Assembly: GCF_050948215.1 (NCBI RefSeq) | Contig: NW_027488835.1 | Coordinates: 242,124-306,123 of the forward strand | Source: Halictus rubicundus | Taxonomy: Eukaryota; Arthropoda; Insecta; Hymenoptera; Halictidae | DNA: 64,000 bases | Reading direction: 5' to 3' | Shown: piece after piece, positions 48,607 through 61,200 of the stretch | Layout: every line of letters begins with the position of its first letter | Numbering within the stretch: position 1 is the stretch's first letter | Notes under the pieces: generated by a model | The model's database searches: none | Seen by the model: only the letters and a program-made list of their open reading frames with translations | Told to the model about the DNA's origin: nothing | Program-made: the position numbers and the translations under genes

Positions 48607-49200
48607 ATCTGGTCCCACGAGATTGGCAGGAAAAAACACGTCCGCCCGGGCAGAGCCTCCTTGCCCGGGTAAGGCTAATTTCAACTGGAGTTCGCCAGGT
48701 ATCCAGAGATGGTGCGCTAGTGGCTGATGTACCCCACCAGCCGCGCCCTGTAGCCAGGGCGTACCCTCTCACCGCGCACCTAAGCTTAGGGCATTAGGGA
48801 TTTTTATAGAGGTTATCATCCTCGCGGCCCGGCCGATTAAGGCAAGACCACCGTTCCGGTAAAACATGACCACCGGTTTACGGCAAGGGCCCTGCGGCGA
48901 CCTCCCCGGTCGTTATCGCAGGACCCATTCCGCGGTTTTTTATCCCTCCGTGTGAGCCTTACCGGCAAGGGAGGCCCTGCCAGGATCCGAAGATCCCGCC
49001 GGCATCGCCTCATACATCATTGGGACTACTTTCCGCGGAATACCCCTCGCTCCGTTAGCAACACACAACTATGTGTGTTCCCAGGGACCACCACGAGGAG
49101 GTGGAGCGTAGAGGATTTTAGGGATATGACCGCCACCACTGTGGCATACCTTGTAGTGGATCCGAGTCACCACTACTAAGCCCATATCCCCTCGGTCCCC
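48607..49200 (-). promoter_or_regulatory. E3 5' UTR
   Basis: 594 bp upstream of the chosen gag ATG. The outer 153 nt fold as an HDV-like ribozyme (separate entry). Inside it, ATTCCGCGG (48927-48935) is complementary to CCGCGGAAT (49033-49041), a further 9-bp long-range pair, and several short upstream ATGs occur (for example around 49015-49020 and 48865-48870). Such structure and upstream ATGs would hinder scanning, so internal entry or an internal promoter is plausible but unproven. I see no protein-coding potential here. Confidence 0.75.
49048..49200 (-). ncRNA. HDV-like self-cleaving ribozyme at the E3 5' terminus (predicted)
   Basis: Numbering n from the first element base on the minus strand (n1 = 49200). 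P1: GGGGACC (n1-7) with GGTCCCT (n112-118), 7 bp including one G-U. P2: CGCTCC (n93-98) with GGAGCG (n148-153). P3: ACC (n99-101) with GGT (n109-111), closing L3 TCCTCGT (n102-108), which matches the UCCUCG core of the HDV ribozyme. GG (n119-120) can form P1.1 with L3. P4: AACACACA (n122-129) with TGTGTGTT (n134-141), loop TAGT. J4/2: GCTAAC (n142-147), with n143 (+ 49058) as candidate catalytic C. The 85-nt J1/2 region carries its own stem GGGATATG/CATATCCC (n11-18/n73-80) and hairpins n25-48 and n56-69. Nested double-pseudoknot order, P1 length, L3 and J4/2 all fit. Cleavage would fall just before n1, at the satellite junction. Hand-folded, untested. Confidence 0.82.
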
Positions 49201-52200
49201 ATCCTATCCTCTATCCTATCCTATCCTCTATCCTATCCTATCCTCTATCCGATCCTATCTTCTATCCTATCCTATCCTCTATCCTATCAAATCCCCTATC
49301 CTATCCTCTGTCCTATCCTATCCTCTATCCTATCCTATCCTCTATCCTATCCTCTATCCTATCCTATCCTCTATTCTATCCTATCCTCAATCCTATCCTA
49401 TCCTCTATCCGATCCTATCTTCTATCCTATCCTATCCTCCATCCTATCAAATCCCCTATCCTATCCTCTGTCCTATCCTATCCTCTATCCTATCCTATCC
49501 TCTATCCTATCAAATCCCCTATCCTATCCTCTATCCTATCCTATCATCTATCCTCTATCCTATCCAATCCTCTATCCTATCCTATCCTCTATCCTATCCT
49601 GTCCTCTATCCTATCCTATCCTATCCTCTATCCTATCCTCTATCCTACCCTATCCTCTATCTTATCCTATCCAATCCCCTATCCTATGCTCTTTCCTATC
49701 CTATCCTCTATCCTATCCTATCCTCTATCGTATCCTATCGTCTATCCTATCCTCTGTCCTATCCTATCCTCTATCCTATCCTATCCTCTATCCTATCCTA
49801 TCCTCTATCCTATCCTATCGTCTATCCTATCCTCTATCCTATCCTATCCTCTATCCTATCCTATCCTCTATCCTATCCTATCCTCTATCCTATCCTATCT
49901 TCTATCGTATCCTATCCTCTATCCTATCAAATCACCTATCCTATCCCCTATCCTATCCTATATCCTAGCCTATCCTGTATCCTATCCTATCCTCTATCCT
50001 ATCAAATCCCCTATCCTATCCTCTATCCTATCCTATCCTGTATCCTATGCCAGTCTCTATCCTATCCTATCATCTATCCTCAATCCTATCCTTTCCTGTA
50101 TCCTATCCAATCCTCTATCCTATCCTATCCTGTATCCTATCCAATCCTCTATCCTACCCTGTCCTCTATCCTATCCTATCCTCTATCCTATCCTGTCCTC
50201 TATCCTATCCTATCCTCTATCCTATCCTATCGTCTGTCCTATCCTCTATCCTATCCTATCCTCTATCCGATCCTATCTTCTATCCTATCCTATCCTGTAT
50301 CCTATCAAATCCCCTATCCTATCCTCTGTCCTATCATATCCTCTATCCTATCCTATCCTCTATCCTATCAAATCCCCTATCCTATCCTCTATCCTATCCT
50401 ATCATCTATCCTCTATCCTATCCAATCCTCTATCCTATCCTATCCTCTATCCTATCCTGTCCTCTATCCTATCCTATCCTCTATCCTATCCTCTATCCTA
50501 CCCTATCCTCTATCCAATCCTATCCAATCCCCTATCCTATGCTCTATCCTATCCTATCCTCTATCCTATCCTATCCTCTATCGTATCCTATCGTCTATCC
50601 TATCCTCTGTCCTATCCTATCCTCTATCCTATCCTATCCTCTATCCTATCCTATCCTCTATCCTATCCTATCCTCTATCCTATCCTATCGTCTATCCTAT
50701 CCTCTATCCTATCCTATCCTCTATCCTATCCTATCCTATCCTCTATCCGATCCTATCTTCTATCCTGTCCTATCCTCTATCCTATCAAATCCCCTATCCT
50801 ATCCTCTGTCCTATCCTATCCTATCCTCTATCCTATCCTATCCTCTATCCTATCAAATCCCCTATCCTATCCTCTATCCTATCCTATCACCTATCCTCTA
50901 TCCTATCCAATCCTATATCCTATCCTATCCTCTGTCCTATCCTATCCTCTATCCTATCCTATCCTCTATCCTATCAAATCCCCTATCCTATCCTCTATCC
51001 TATCCTATCATCTATCCTCTATCCTATCCAATCCTCTATCCTATCCTATCTTCTATCCTATCATATCCTCTATCCTATCCTAACCTCTATCATATCCTAT
51101 CCTCTATCCTATCCTATCCTGTATCCTATCCTATCCCCTATCCTATCCTATCCTCTATCCTATCCTATCCTCTATCCTATCCTATCGTCTATCCTATCCT
51201 CTATCCTATCCTATCCTCTATCCTATCCTATCCTCTATCCTATCCTATCCTCTATCCTATCCTATCCTCTATCCTATCCTATCTTCTATCGTATCCTATC
51301 CTCTATCCTATCAAATCCCCTATCCTATCCCCTATCCTATCCTATATCCTAGCCTATCCTCTATCCTATCCTATCCTCTATCCTATCAAATCCCCTATCC
51401 TATCCTCTATCCTATCCTATCCTGTATCCTATGACAGCCTCTATCCTATCCTATCATCTATCCTCAATCCTATCCTTTCCTGTATCCTATCCAATCCTCT
51501 ATCCTATCCTATCCTGTATCCTATCCAATCCTCTATCCTACCCTGTCCTCTATCCTATCCTATCCTCTATCCTATCCTATCCTCTATCCTCTCCTATCGT
51601 CTATCCTATCCTCTATCCTATCCTATCCTCTATCCTATCCTATCATCTATCCTATCCTATCCTCTATCCTATCCTATCCTCTATCCTATCCTATCCTCTA
51701 TCCTATCCTATCCTCTATCCTATCCTATCGTCTATCCTATCCTCTATCCTATCCTATCGTCTATCCTATCCTCTATCCTATCCTATCCTCTATCCTATCC
51801 TATCCTCTATCCTATCCTATCATCTATCCTCTATCCTATCCAATCCTCTATCCTATCCTATCCTCTATCCTATCCTGTCCTCTATTCTATCCTATCTTCT
51901 ATCCTATCGTCTATCCTATCCTATCTTCTATCCTATCCTATCCCCTATCCTATCTTCTGTCCTATCCTATCCTCTATCCTATCCTATCTTCTATCCTATC
52001 CTATCCTATATCCTATCAAATCCAATATCCTATCCTCTATCCTATCCTATCCTCTATCCTATCCTATCATCTATCCTATCCTATCCTCTATCCTATCCTA
52101 TCGTCTATCCTATCCTCTATCCTATCCTCTAGTCTATCCTATCCTCTATCCTATCCTTTCCTCTATCCTATCCTATCCTCAATCCTATCCTATCCTCTAT

Positions 52201-55200
52201 CCGATCCTATCTTCTATCCTATCCTATCCTCTATCCTATCAAATCCCCTATCCTATCCTCTGTCCTATCCTATCCTCTATCCTATCCTATCCTCTATCCT
52301 ATCAAATCCCCTATCCTATCCTCTATCCTATCCTATCCTCTATCCTATCCTATCCTCTATCGTATCCTATCGTCTATCCTATCCTCTGTCCTATCCTATC
52401 CTCTATCCTATCCTATCCTCTATCCTATCCTATCCTCTATCGTATCCTATCGTCTATCCTATCCTCTGTCCTATCCTATCCTCTATCCTATCCTATCCTC
52501 TATCCTATCCTATCCTCTATCCTATCCTATCCTCTATCCTATCCTATCGTCTATCCTATCCTCTATCCTATCCTATCCTCTATCCTATCAAATCCCCTAT
52601 CCTATCCTCTATCCTATCCTATCACCTATCCTCTATCCTATCCAATCCTCTATCCTATCCTATCCTCTGTCCTATCCTATCCTCTATCCTATCCTATCCT
52701 CTATCCTATCAAATCCCCTATCCTATCCTCTATCCTATCCTATCATCTATCCTCTATCCTATCCAATCCTCTATCCTATCCTATCTTCTATCCTATCCTA
52801 TCCTCTATCCTATCCTAACCTCTATCATATCCTATCCTCTATCCTATCCTATCCTGTATCCTATCCTATCCTCTATCCTACCCTATCCTCTATCCTATCC
52901 TATCGTCTATCCTATCCTCTATCCTATCCTATCCTCTATCCTATCCTATCCTCTATCCTATCCTATCCTCTATCCTATCCTATCCTCTATCCTATCCTAT
53001 CTTCTATCGTATCCTATCCTCTATCCTATCAAATCCCCTATCCTATCCCCTATCCTATCCTATATCCTAGCCTATCCTCTATCCTATCCTATCCTCTATC
53101 CTATCAAATCCCCTATCCTATCCTCTATCCTATCCTATCCTGTATCCTATGCCAGTCTCTATCCTATCCTATCATCTATGCTCAATCCTATCCTTTCCTG
53201 TATCCTATCCAATCCTCTATCCTATCCTATCCTGTATCCTATCCAATCCTCTATCCTACCCTGTCCTCTATCCTATCCTATCCTCTATCCTCTCCTATCG
53301 TCTATCCTATCCTCTATCCTATCCTATCCTCTATCCTATCCTATCCTCTATCCTATCCTATCATCTATCCTCTATCCTATCCAATCCTCTATCCTATCCT
53401 ATCCTCTATCCTATCCTATTATCTATCCTCAATCCTATCCTTTCCTGTATCCTATTAAATCCTCTATCCTATCCTGTCCTCTATCCTATCCTATCCTATA
53501 TCCTATCCGCTATCCCATCCTCTATCCTATCCTATCCTCTATCCTATCAAATCCCCTATCCTATCCTCTATCCTATCCTATCCTCTATCCTATCAAATCC
53601 CCTATCGTATCCTCTATCCTATCCTATCATCTATCCTCTATCCTATCCAATCCTCTATCCTATCCTATCCTCTATCCTATCCTGTCCTCTATCCTATCCT
53701 ATCTTCTATCCTATCCTATCCTCTATCCTATCAAATCCCCTATCCTATCCTCTATCCTATCCTATGCTCTATCCTATCCTATCCTCTATCCTATCCTATC
53801 CTCTATCGTATCCTATCGTCTATCCTATCCTCTGTCCTATCCTATCCTCTATCCTATCCTATCCTCTATCCTATCCTATCCTCTATCCTATCCTATCGTC
53901 TATCCTATCCTCTATCCTATCCTATCCTCTATCCTATCCTATCCTCTATCCTATCCTATCCTCTATCCGATCCTATCTTCTATCCTATCCTATCCTCTAT
54001 CCTATCAAATCCCCTATCCTATCCTCTGTCCTATCCTATCCTATCCTCTATCCTATCCTATCCTCTATCCTATCAAATCCCCTATCCTATCCTCTATCCT
54101 ATCCTATGACCTATCCTCTATCCTATCCAATCCTCTATCCTATCCTATCCTCTGTCCTATCCTATCTTCTATCCTATCCTATCCTCTACCCTATCAAATC
54201 CCCTATCCTATCCTCTATCCTATCCTATCCTCTATCCTATCCTATCCTCTATCCTAACCTATCCTCTATCCTATCCTATCCTCTATCCTATCAAATCCCC
54301 TATCCTATCCTCTATCCTATCCTATCCTCTATCCATCCTATCCTCTATCGTATCCTATCCTCTATCCTATCAAATCCCCTATCCTATCCTCTGTCCTATC
54401 CTATCCTCTATCCTATCTTATCCTCTATCCTATCCTATCCTCTATCCTATCCTATCCTGTATCCTATCCTATCGTCTATCCTATCATCTATCCTATCCTA
54501 TCATCTATCCTATCCTATCATCTATCCTATCCTATCGTCTATCCAATCCTCTATCCTATCCTATCCTCTATCCTATCCTATCCTCTATCATATCCTATCA
54601 TCTATCCTATCCTATCCTCTATCCTATCCTCTATCCTATCCTCTATCCTATCCTATCCTCTATCCTATCCTATCGTCTATCCTATCCTATCCTATCCTCT
54701 ATCGTTTCCTATCCTCTATCCTATCCTATCTTCTATCCTATCCTATCCTCTATCCTATCAAATCCCCTATCCTATCCTCTATCCTATCCTATCCTCTATC
54801 CTATCCTATCCTCTATCCTAACCTATCCTCTATCCTATCCTATCCTCTATCCTATCAAATCCCCTATCCTATCCTCTATCCTATCCTATCCTCTATCCTA
54901 TCCTATCCTCTATCCTATCCTATCCTCTATCCTATCAAATCCCCTATCCTATCCTCTGTCCTATCCTATCCTCTATCCTATCTTATCCTCTATCCTATCC
55001 TATCCTCTATCCTATCCTATCCTCTATCCTATTCTATCGTCTATCCTATCATCTATCCTATCCTATCATCTATCCTATCCTATCCTCTATCCTATCCTAT
55101 CGTCTATCCAATCCTCTATCCTATCCTATCCTCTATCCTATCCAACCTCTATCCTATCCTATCCTTTATCCTATCCTATCCTCTATCCTATCCTATCCTC

Positions 55201-58200
55201 TATCCTATCCTATCCTCTATCCTATCCTATCCTCTATCCTATCCTATCCTCTATCCTATCCTATCCTCTATCCTATCCTATCCTCTATCCTATCCTATCC
55301 TCTATCCTATCCTATCCTCTATCCTATCCTATCCTCTGTCCTATCATCTATCCTATCCTATCATCTATCCTATCCTATCCTCTATCCTATCCTATCGTCT
55401 ATCCAATCCTCTATCCTATCCTATCCTCTATCCTATCCTATCCTCTATCCTATCCTATCCTCTATCCTATCCTATCCTCTATCCTATCCTATCCTCTATC
55501 CTATCCTATCTCTATCCTATCCTATCCTCTATCCTATCCTATCCTCTATCCTATCCTATCCTCTATCCTATCCTATCCTCTATCCTATCCTATCCTCTAT
55601 CCTATCATATCCTCTATCCTATCCTATCCTCTATCCTATCCTATCCTCTATCCTATCCTATCCTCTATCCTATCCTATCCTCTATCCTATCCTATCCTCT
55701 ATCCTATCCTATCCTCTATCCTATCCTATCCTCTATCCTATCCTATCCTCTATCCTATCAAATCCCCTATCCTATCCTCTGTCCTATCCTATCCTCTATC
55801 CTATCCTCTATCCTATCCTATCCTCTATCCTATCCTATCCTCTATCCTATCCTATCGTCTATCCTATCCTCTATCCTATCCTATCCTCTATCCTATCCTA
55901 TCCTCTATCCTATCCTATCCTCTATCCTATCCTATCCTCTATCCTATCCTATCCTCTATCCTGTCCTATCCTCTATCCTATCCTATCCTCTATCCTATCC
56001 TATCCTCTATCCTATCCTATCCTCTATCCTATCCTATCCTCTATCCTATCATATCCTCTATCCTATCCTATCCTCTATCCTATCCTATCCTCTATCCTAT
56101 CCTATCCTCTATCCTATCCTATCCTCTATCCTATCCTATCCTCTATCCTATCCTATCCTCTATCCTATCCTATCCTCTATCCTATCCTATCCTCTATCCT
56201 ATCCTATCCTCTATCCTATCAAATCCCCTATCCTATCCTCTGTCCTATCCTATCCTCTATCCTATCCTCTATCCTATCCTATCCTCTATCCTATCAAATC
56301 CCCTATCCTATCCTCTATCCTATCCTATCCTGTATCCTATCCAATCCTCTATCCTATCCTATCATCTATCCTCAATCCGATCCTTTCCTGTATCCTATCC
56401 AATCCTCTATCCTATCCTGTCCTCTATCGTCTATCCTATCCTCTATCCTATCCTATCCTCTATCCTATCCTATCGTCTATCCTATCCTCTATCCTATCCT
56501 ATCCTCTATCCTATCCTATCCTCTATCCTATCCTATCCTCTATCCTATCCTATCCTCTATCCTATCCTATCATCTATCCTATCCTATCATCTATCCTATC
56601 CTATCCTCTATCCTATCCTATCCTCTATCCTATCCTATCCTCTATCCTATCCTATCCTCTATCCTATCCTATCCTCTATCCTATCCTATCCTCTATCCTA
56701 TCCTATCCTCTATCCTATCCTATCCTCTATCCTATCCTATCCTCTATCCTATCCTATCCTATCCTCTATCCTATCCTATCCTCTATCCTATCCTATCCTC
56801 TATCCTATCCTATCCTCTATCCTATCCTATCCTCTATCCTATCCTATCCTCTATCCTATCCTATCCTCTATCCTATCCTAACCTCTATCCTATCCTATCC
56901 TCTATCCTATCCTATCCTCTATCCTATCCTATCCTCTATCCTATCCTATCCTCTATCCTATCCTATCCTCTATCCTATCCTATCCTCTATCCTATCCTAT
57001 CCTCTATCCTATCCTATCCTCTATCCTATCCTATCCTCTATCCTATCCTATCGTCTATCCTATCCTCTATCCTATCCTATCCTCCATCCTGTCCTATCCT
57101 CTATCCTATCCTATCCTCTATCCTATCCTATCCTCTATCCTATCAAATCCCCTATCCTATCCTCTGTCCTATCCTATCCTCTATCCTATCTTATCCTCTA
57201 TCCTATCCAATCCTCTATCCTATCCTGTCCTCTATCCTATCCTATCCTCTATCCTATCCTATCCTCTATCCTATCCTATCCTCTATCCTATCCTATCCTC
57301 TATCCTATCAAATCCCCTATCCTATCGTCTATCCTATCCTCTATCCCATCCTATCCTCCATCCTATCCTATCCTCTATCCTATAATATCCTCTATCCTAT
57401 CCTATCCTCTATCCTATCCTATCCTCTATCCTATCCTATCGTCAATCCTATCCTCTATCCTATCCTATCCCCTATCCCATCCTATCCTATTCTCTATCCT
57501 ATCCTATCCTCTATCCTATCCTCTATCCTATCCTCTATCCTATCCTATCCTCTATCCTATCCTATCGTCTATCCTATCCTATCCTATACTCTATCCTATC
57601 CTATCCTCTATCCTATCCTATCCTCTATCCTATCCTATCCTCTATCCTATCCTATCGTCTATCCTATCCTCTATCCTATCCTATCCTCTATCCTATCCTA
57701 TCCTCTATCCTATCCTATCCTCTATCCTATCTTATCCTCTATCCTATCCTATCTTCTATCCTATCCTATCCTCTATCCTATCAAATCCCCTATCCTATCC
57801 TCTATCCTATCCTATCCAATCCTCTATCCGATCCTATCCTCTATCCTATCCTATCATCTATCCTCAATCCTATCCTATCGTCTATCCTATCCTCTATCCT
57901 ATCCTATCCTCTATCCTATCAATCCCTATCCTATCCTCTATCCTATCCTATCCTCTATCCTATCCTATCCTCTATCCTATCCTATCCTCTATCCTATCCT
58001 ATCCTCTATCCTATCCTATCCTCTATCCTATCCTATCCTCTATCCTATCCTATCCTCTATCCTATCCTATCCTCTATCCTATCCTATCCTATCCTCTATC
58101 CTATCCTATCCTCTATCCTATCCTCTATCCTATCCTATCCTCTATCCTATCCTATCCTCTATCCTATCCTATCCTCTATCCTATCCTATCCTCTATCCTA

Positions 58201-61200
58201 TCCTATCCTCTATCCTATCCTATCCTCTATCCTATCCTATCCTCTATCCTATCCTATCCTCTATCCTATCCTATCCTCTATCCTATCCTATCCTCTATCC
58301 TATCCTATCCTCTATCCTATCCTATCCTATCCTCTATCCTATCCTATCCTCTATCCTATCCTATCCTCTATCCTATCCTATCCTCTATCCTATCCTATCC
58401 TTTATCCTATCCTATCCTCTATCCTATCCTATCCTCTATCCTATCCTATCCTCTATCCTATCCTATCCTCTATCCTATCCTATCCTCTATCCTATCCTAT
58501 CCTCTATCCTATCCTATCCTCTATCCTATCCTATCCTCTATCCTATCCTATCCTCTATCCTATCCTATCCTCTATCCTATCCTATCCTCTATCCTATCCT
58601 ATCCTCTATCCTATCCTATCCTCTATCCTATCCTATCCTCTATCCTATCCTATCCTCTATCCTATCCTATCGTCTATCCTATCCTATCCTCTATCCTATC
58701 AAATCCCCTATCCTATCCTCTATCCTATCCTATCATCTATCCTCTATCCTATCCAATCCTCTATCCTATCCTATCTTCTATCCTATCCTATCCTCTATCC
58801 TATCCTAACCTCTATCATATCCTATCCTCTATCCTATCCTATCCTGTATCCTATCCTATCCTCTATCCTACCCCTATCCTCTATCCTATCCTATCGTCTA
58901 TCCTATCCTCTATCCTATCCTATCCTCTATCCTATCCTATCCTCTATCCTATCCTATCCTCTATCCTATCCTATCCTCTATCCTATCCTATCCTCTATCC
59001 TATCCTATCTTCTATCGTATCCTATCCTATTCTCTATCCTATCCTATCCTCTATCCTATCCTCTATCCTATCCTCTATCCTATCCTATCCTCTATCCTAT
59101 CCTATCGTCTATCCTATCCTATCCTATACTCTATCCTATCCTATCCTCTATCCTATCCTATCCTCTATCCTATCCTATCCTCTATCCTATCCTATCCTCT
59201 ATCCTATCCTATCGTCTATCCTATCCTCTATCCTATCCTATCCTCTATCCTATCCTATCCTCTATCCTATCCTATCCTCTATCCCATCTTATCCTCTATC
59301 CTATCCTATCTTCTATCCTATCCTATCCTCTATCCTATCAAATCCCCTATCCTATCCTCTATCCTAACCTATCCAATCCTCTATCCGATCCTATCCTCTA
59401 TCCTATCCTATCCTGTATCCTATCCAATCCTCTATCCTATCCTATCATCTATCCTCAATCCGATCCTTTCCTGTATCCTATCCAATCCACTATCCTATCC
59501 TGTCCTCTATCGTCTATCCTATCCTCTATCCTATCCTATCCTCTATCCTATCCTATCGTCTATCCTATCCTCTATCCTATCCTATCCTCTATCCTATCCT
59601 ATCCTCTATCCTATCCTATCCTCTATCCTATCCTATCCTCTATCCTATCCTATCCTCTATCCTATCCTATCCTCTATCCTATCCTATCCTCTATCCTATC
59701 CTATCCTCTATCCTATCCTATCCTCTATCCTATCCTATCCTCTATCCTATCCTATCCTCTATCCTATCCTATCCTCTATCCTATCCTATCCTCTATCCTA
59801 TCCTATCCTATCCTCTATCCTATCCTATCCTCTATCCTATCCTATCCTCTATCCTATCCTATCCTCTATCCTATCCTATCCTTTATCCTATCCTATCCTC
59901 TATCCTATCCTATCCTCTATCCTATCCTATCCTCTATCCTATCCTATCCTCTATCCTATCCTATCCTCTATCCTATCCTATCCTCTATCCTATCCTATCC
60001 TCTATCCTATCCTATCCTCTATCCTATCCTATCCTCTATCCTATCCTATCCTCTATCCTATCCTATCCTCTATCCTATCCTATCCTCTATCCTATCCTAT
60101 CCTCTATCCTATCCTATCCTCTATCCTATCCTATCGTCTATCCTACCCTATCCTCTATCCTATCAAATCCCCTATCCTATCCTCTATCCTATCCTATCCT
60201 ATCCTCTATCCTATCCTATCCTCTATCCTATCCTATCCTCTATCCTATCCTATCCTCTATCCTATCCTATCCTCTATCCTATCCTATCCTCTATCCTATC
60301 CTATCCTCTATCCTATCCTATCCTCTATCCTATCCTATCCTCTATCCTATCCTATCCTCTATCCTATCCTATCCTCTATCCTATCCTATCCTCTATCCTA
60401 TCCTATCCTCTATCCTATCCTATCCTCTATCCTATCCTATCCTCTATCCTATCCTATCCTCTATCCTATCCTATCTTCTATCGTATCCTATCCTCTATCC
60501 TATCAAATCCCCTATCCTATCCCCTATCCTATCCTATATCCTAGCCTATCCTCTATCCTATCCTATCCTCTATCCTATCAAATCCCCTATCCTATCCTCT
60601 ATCCTATCCTATCCTGTATCCTATGCCAGTCTCTATCCTATCCTATCATCTATCCTCAATCCTATCCTTTCCTGTATCCTATCCAATCCTCTATCCTATC
60701 CTATCCTGTATCCTATCCAATCCTCTATCCTACCCTGTCCTCTATCCTATCCTATCCTCTATCCTCTCCTATCGTCTATCCTATCCTCTATCCTATCCTA
60801 TCCTCTATCCTATCCTATCCTCTATCCTATCCTATCCTCTATCCTATCCTATCATCTATCCTCTATCCTATCCAATCCTCTATCCTATCCTATCCTCTAT
60901 CCTATCCTATCATCTATCCTCAATCCTATCCTTTCCTGTATCCTATTAAATCCTCTATCCTATCCTGTCCTCTATCCTATCCTATCCTATATCCTATCCG
61001 CTATCCCATCCTCTATCCTATCCTATCCTCTATCCTATCAAATCCCCTATCCTATCCTCTATCCTATCCTATCCTGTATCCTATCCAATCCTCTATCCTA
61101 TCCTATCATCTATCCTCAATCTGATCCTTTCCTGTATCCTATCCTATCCTCTATCCTATCAAATCCCCTATCCTATCCTCTGTCCTATCCTATCCTCTAT

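Larger units (their letters stand above)
42834..49200 (-). mobile_element. E3: full-length R1-clade non-LTR retrotransposon
   Basis: A complete-looking 6.3-kb element plus poly-A on the minus strand: 5' UTR with a predicted HDV-like ribozyme, gag, pol, 3' UTR and 28-nt poly-A. All coding regions are open. The 5' end (GGGGACC on the element strand) joins satellite ATCC at 49201. The 3' junction reads poly-A then TAGGATAG, two or three bases off the E1/E2 junction. The apparent target duplication is AT (2 bp), but in a 17-bp repeat it could equally be 19 bp. By its endonuclease type, finger pattern and insertion in ATAGG pentamers it resembles the TRAS/SART group of telomere-repeat elements. 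Its exact branch cannot be set without a tree. Confidence 0.95.

Noticed and set aside
48684..48684. Gag start at 48684
   Set aside because: The codon there is TTG; the first ATG in the frame is at 48606 and is a better eukaryotic start.
48952..49179. 75-codon + strand open frame in the E3 5' UTR
   Set aside because: It is antisense to the element and overlaps the ribozyme helices; no recognisable motif.
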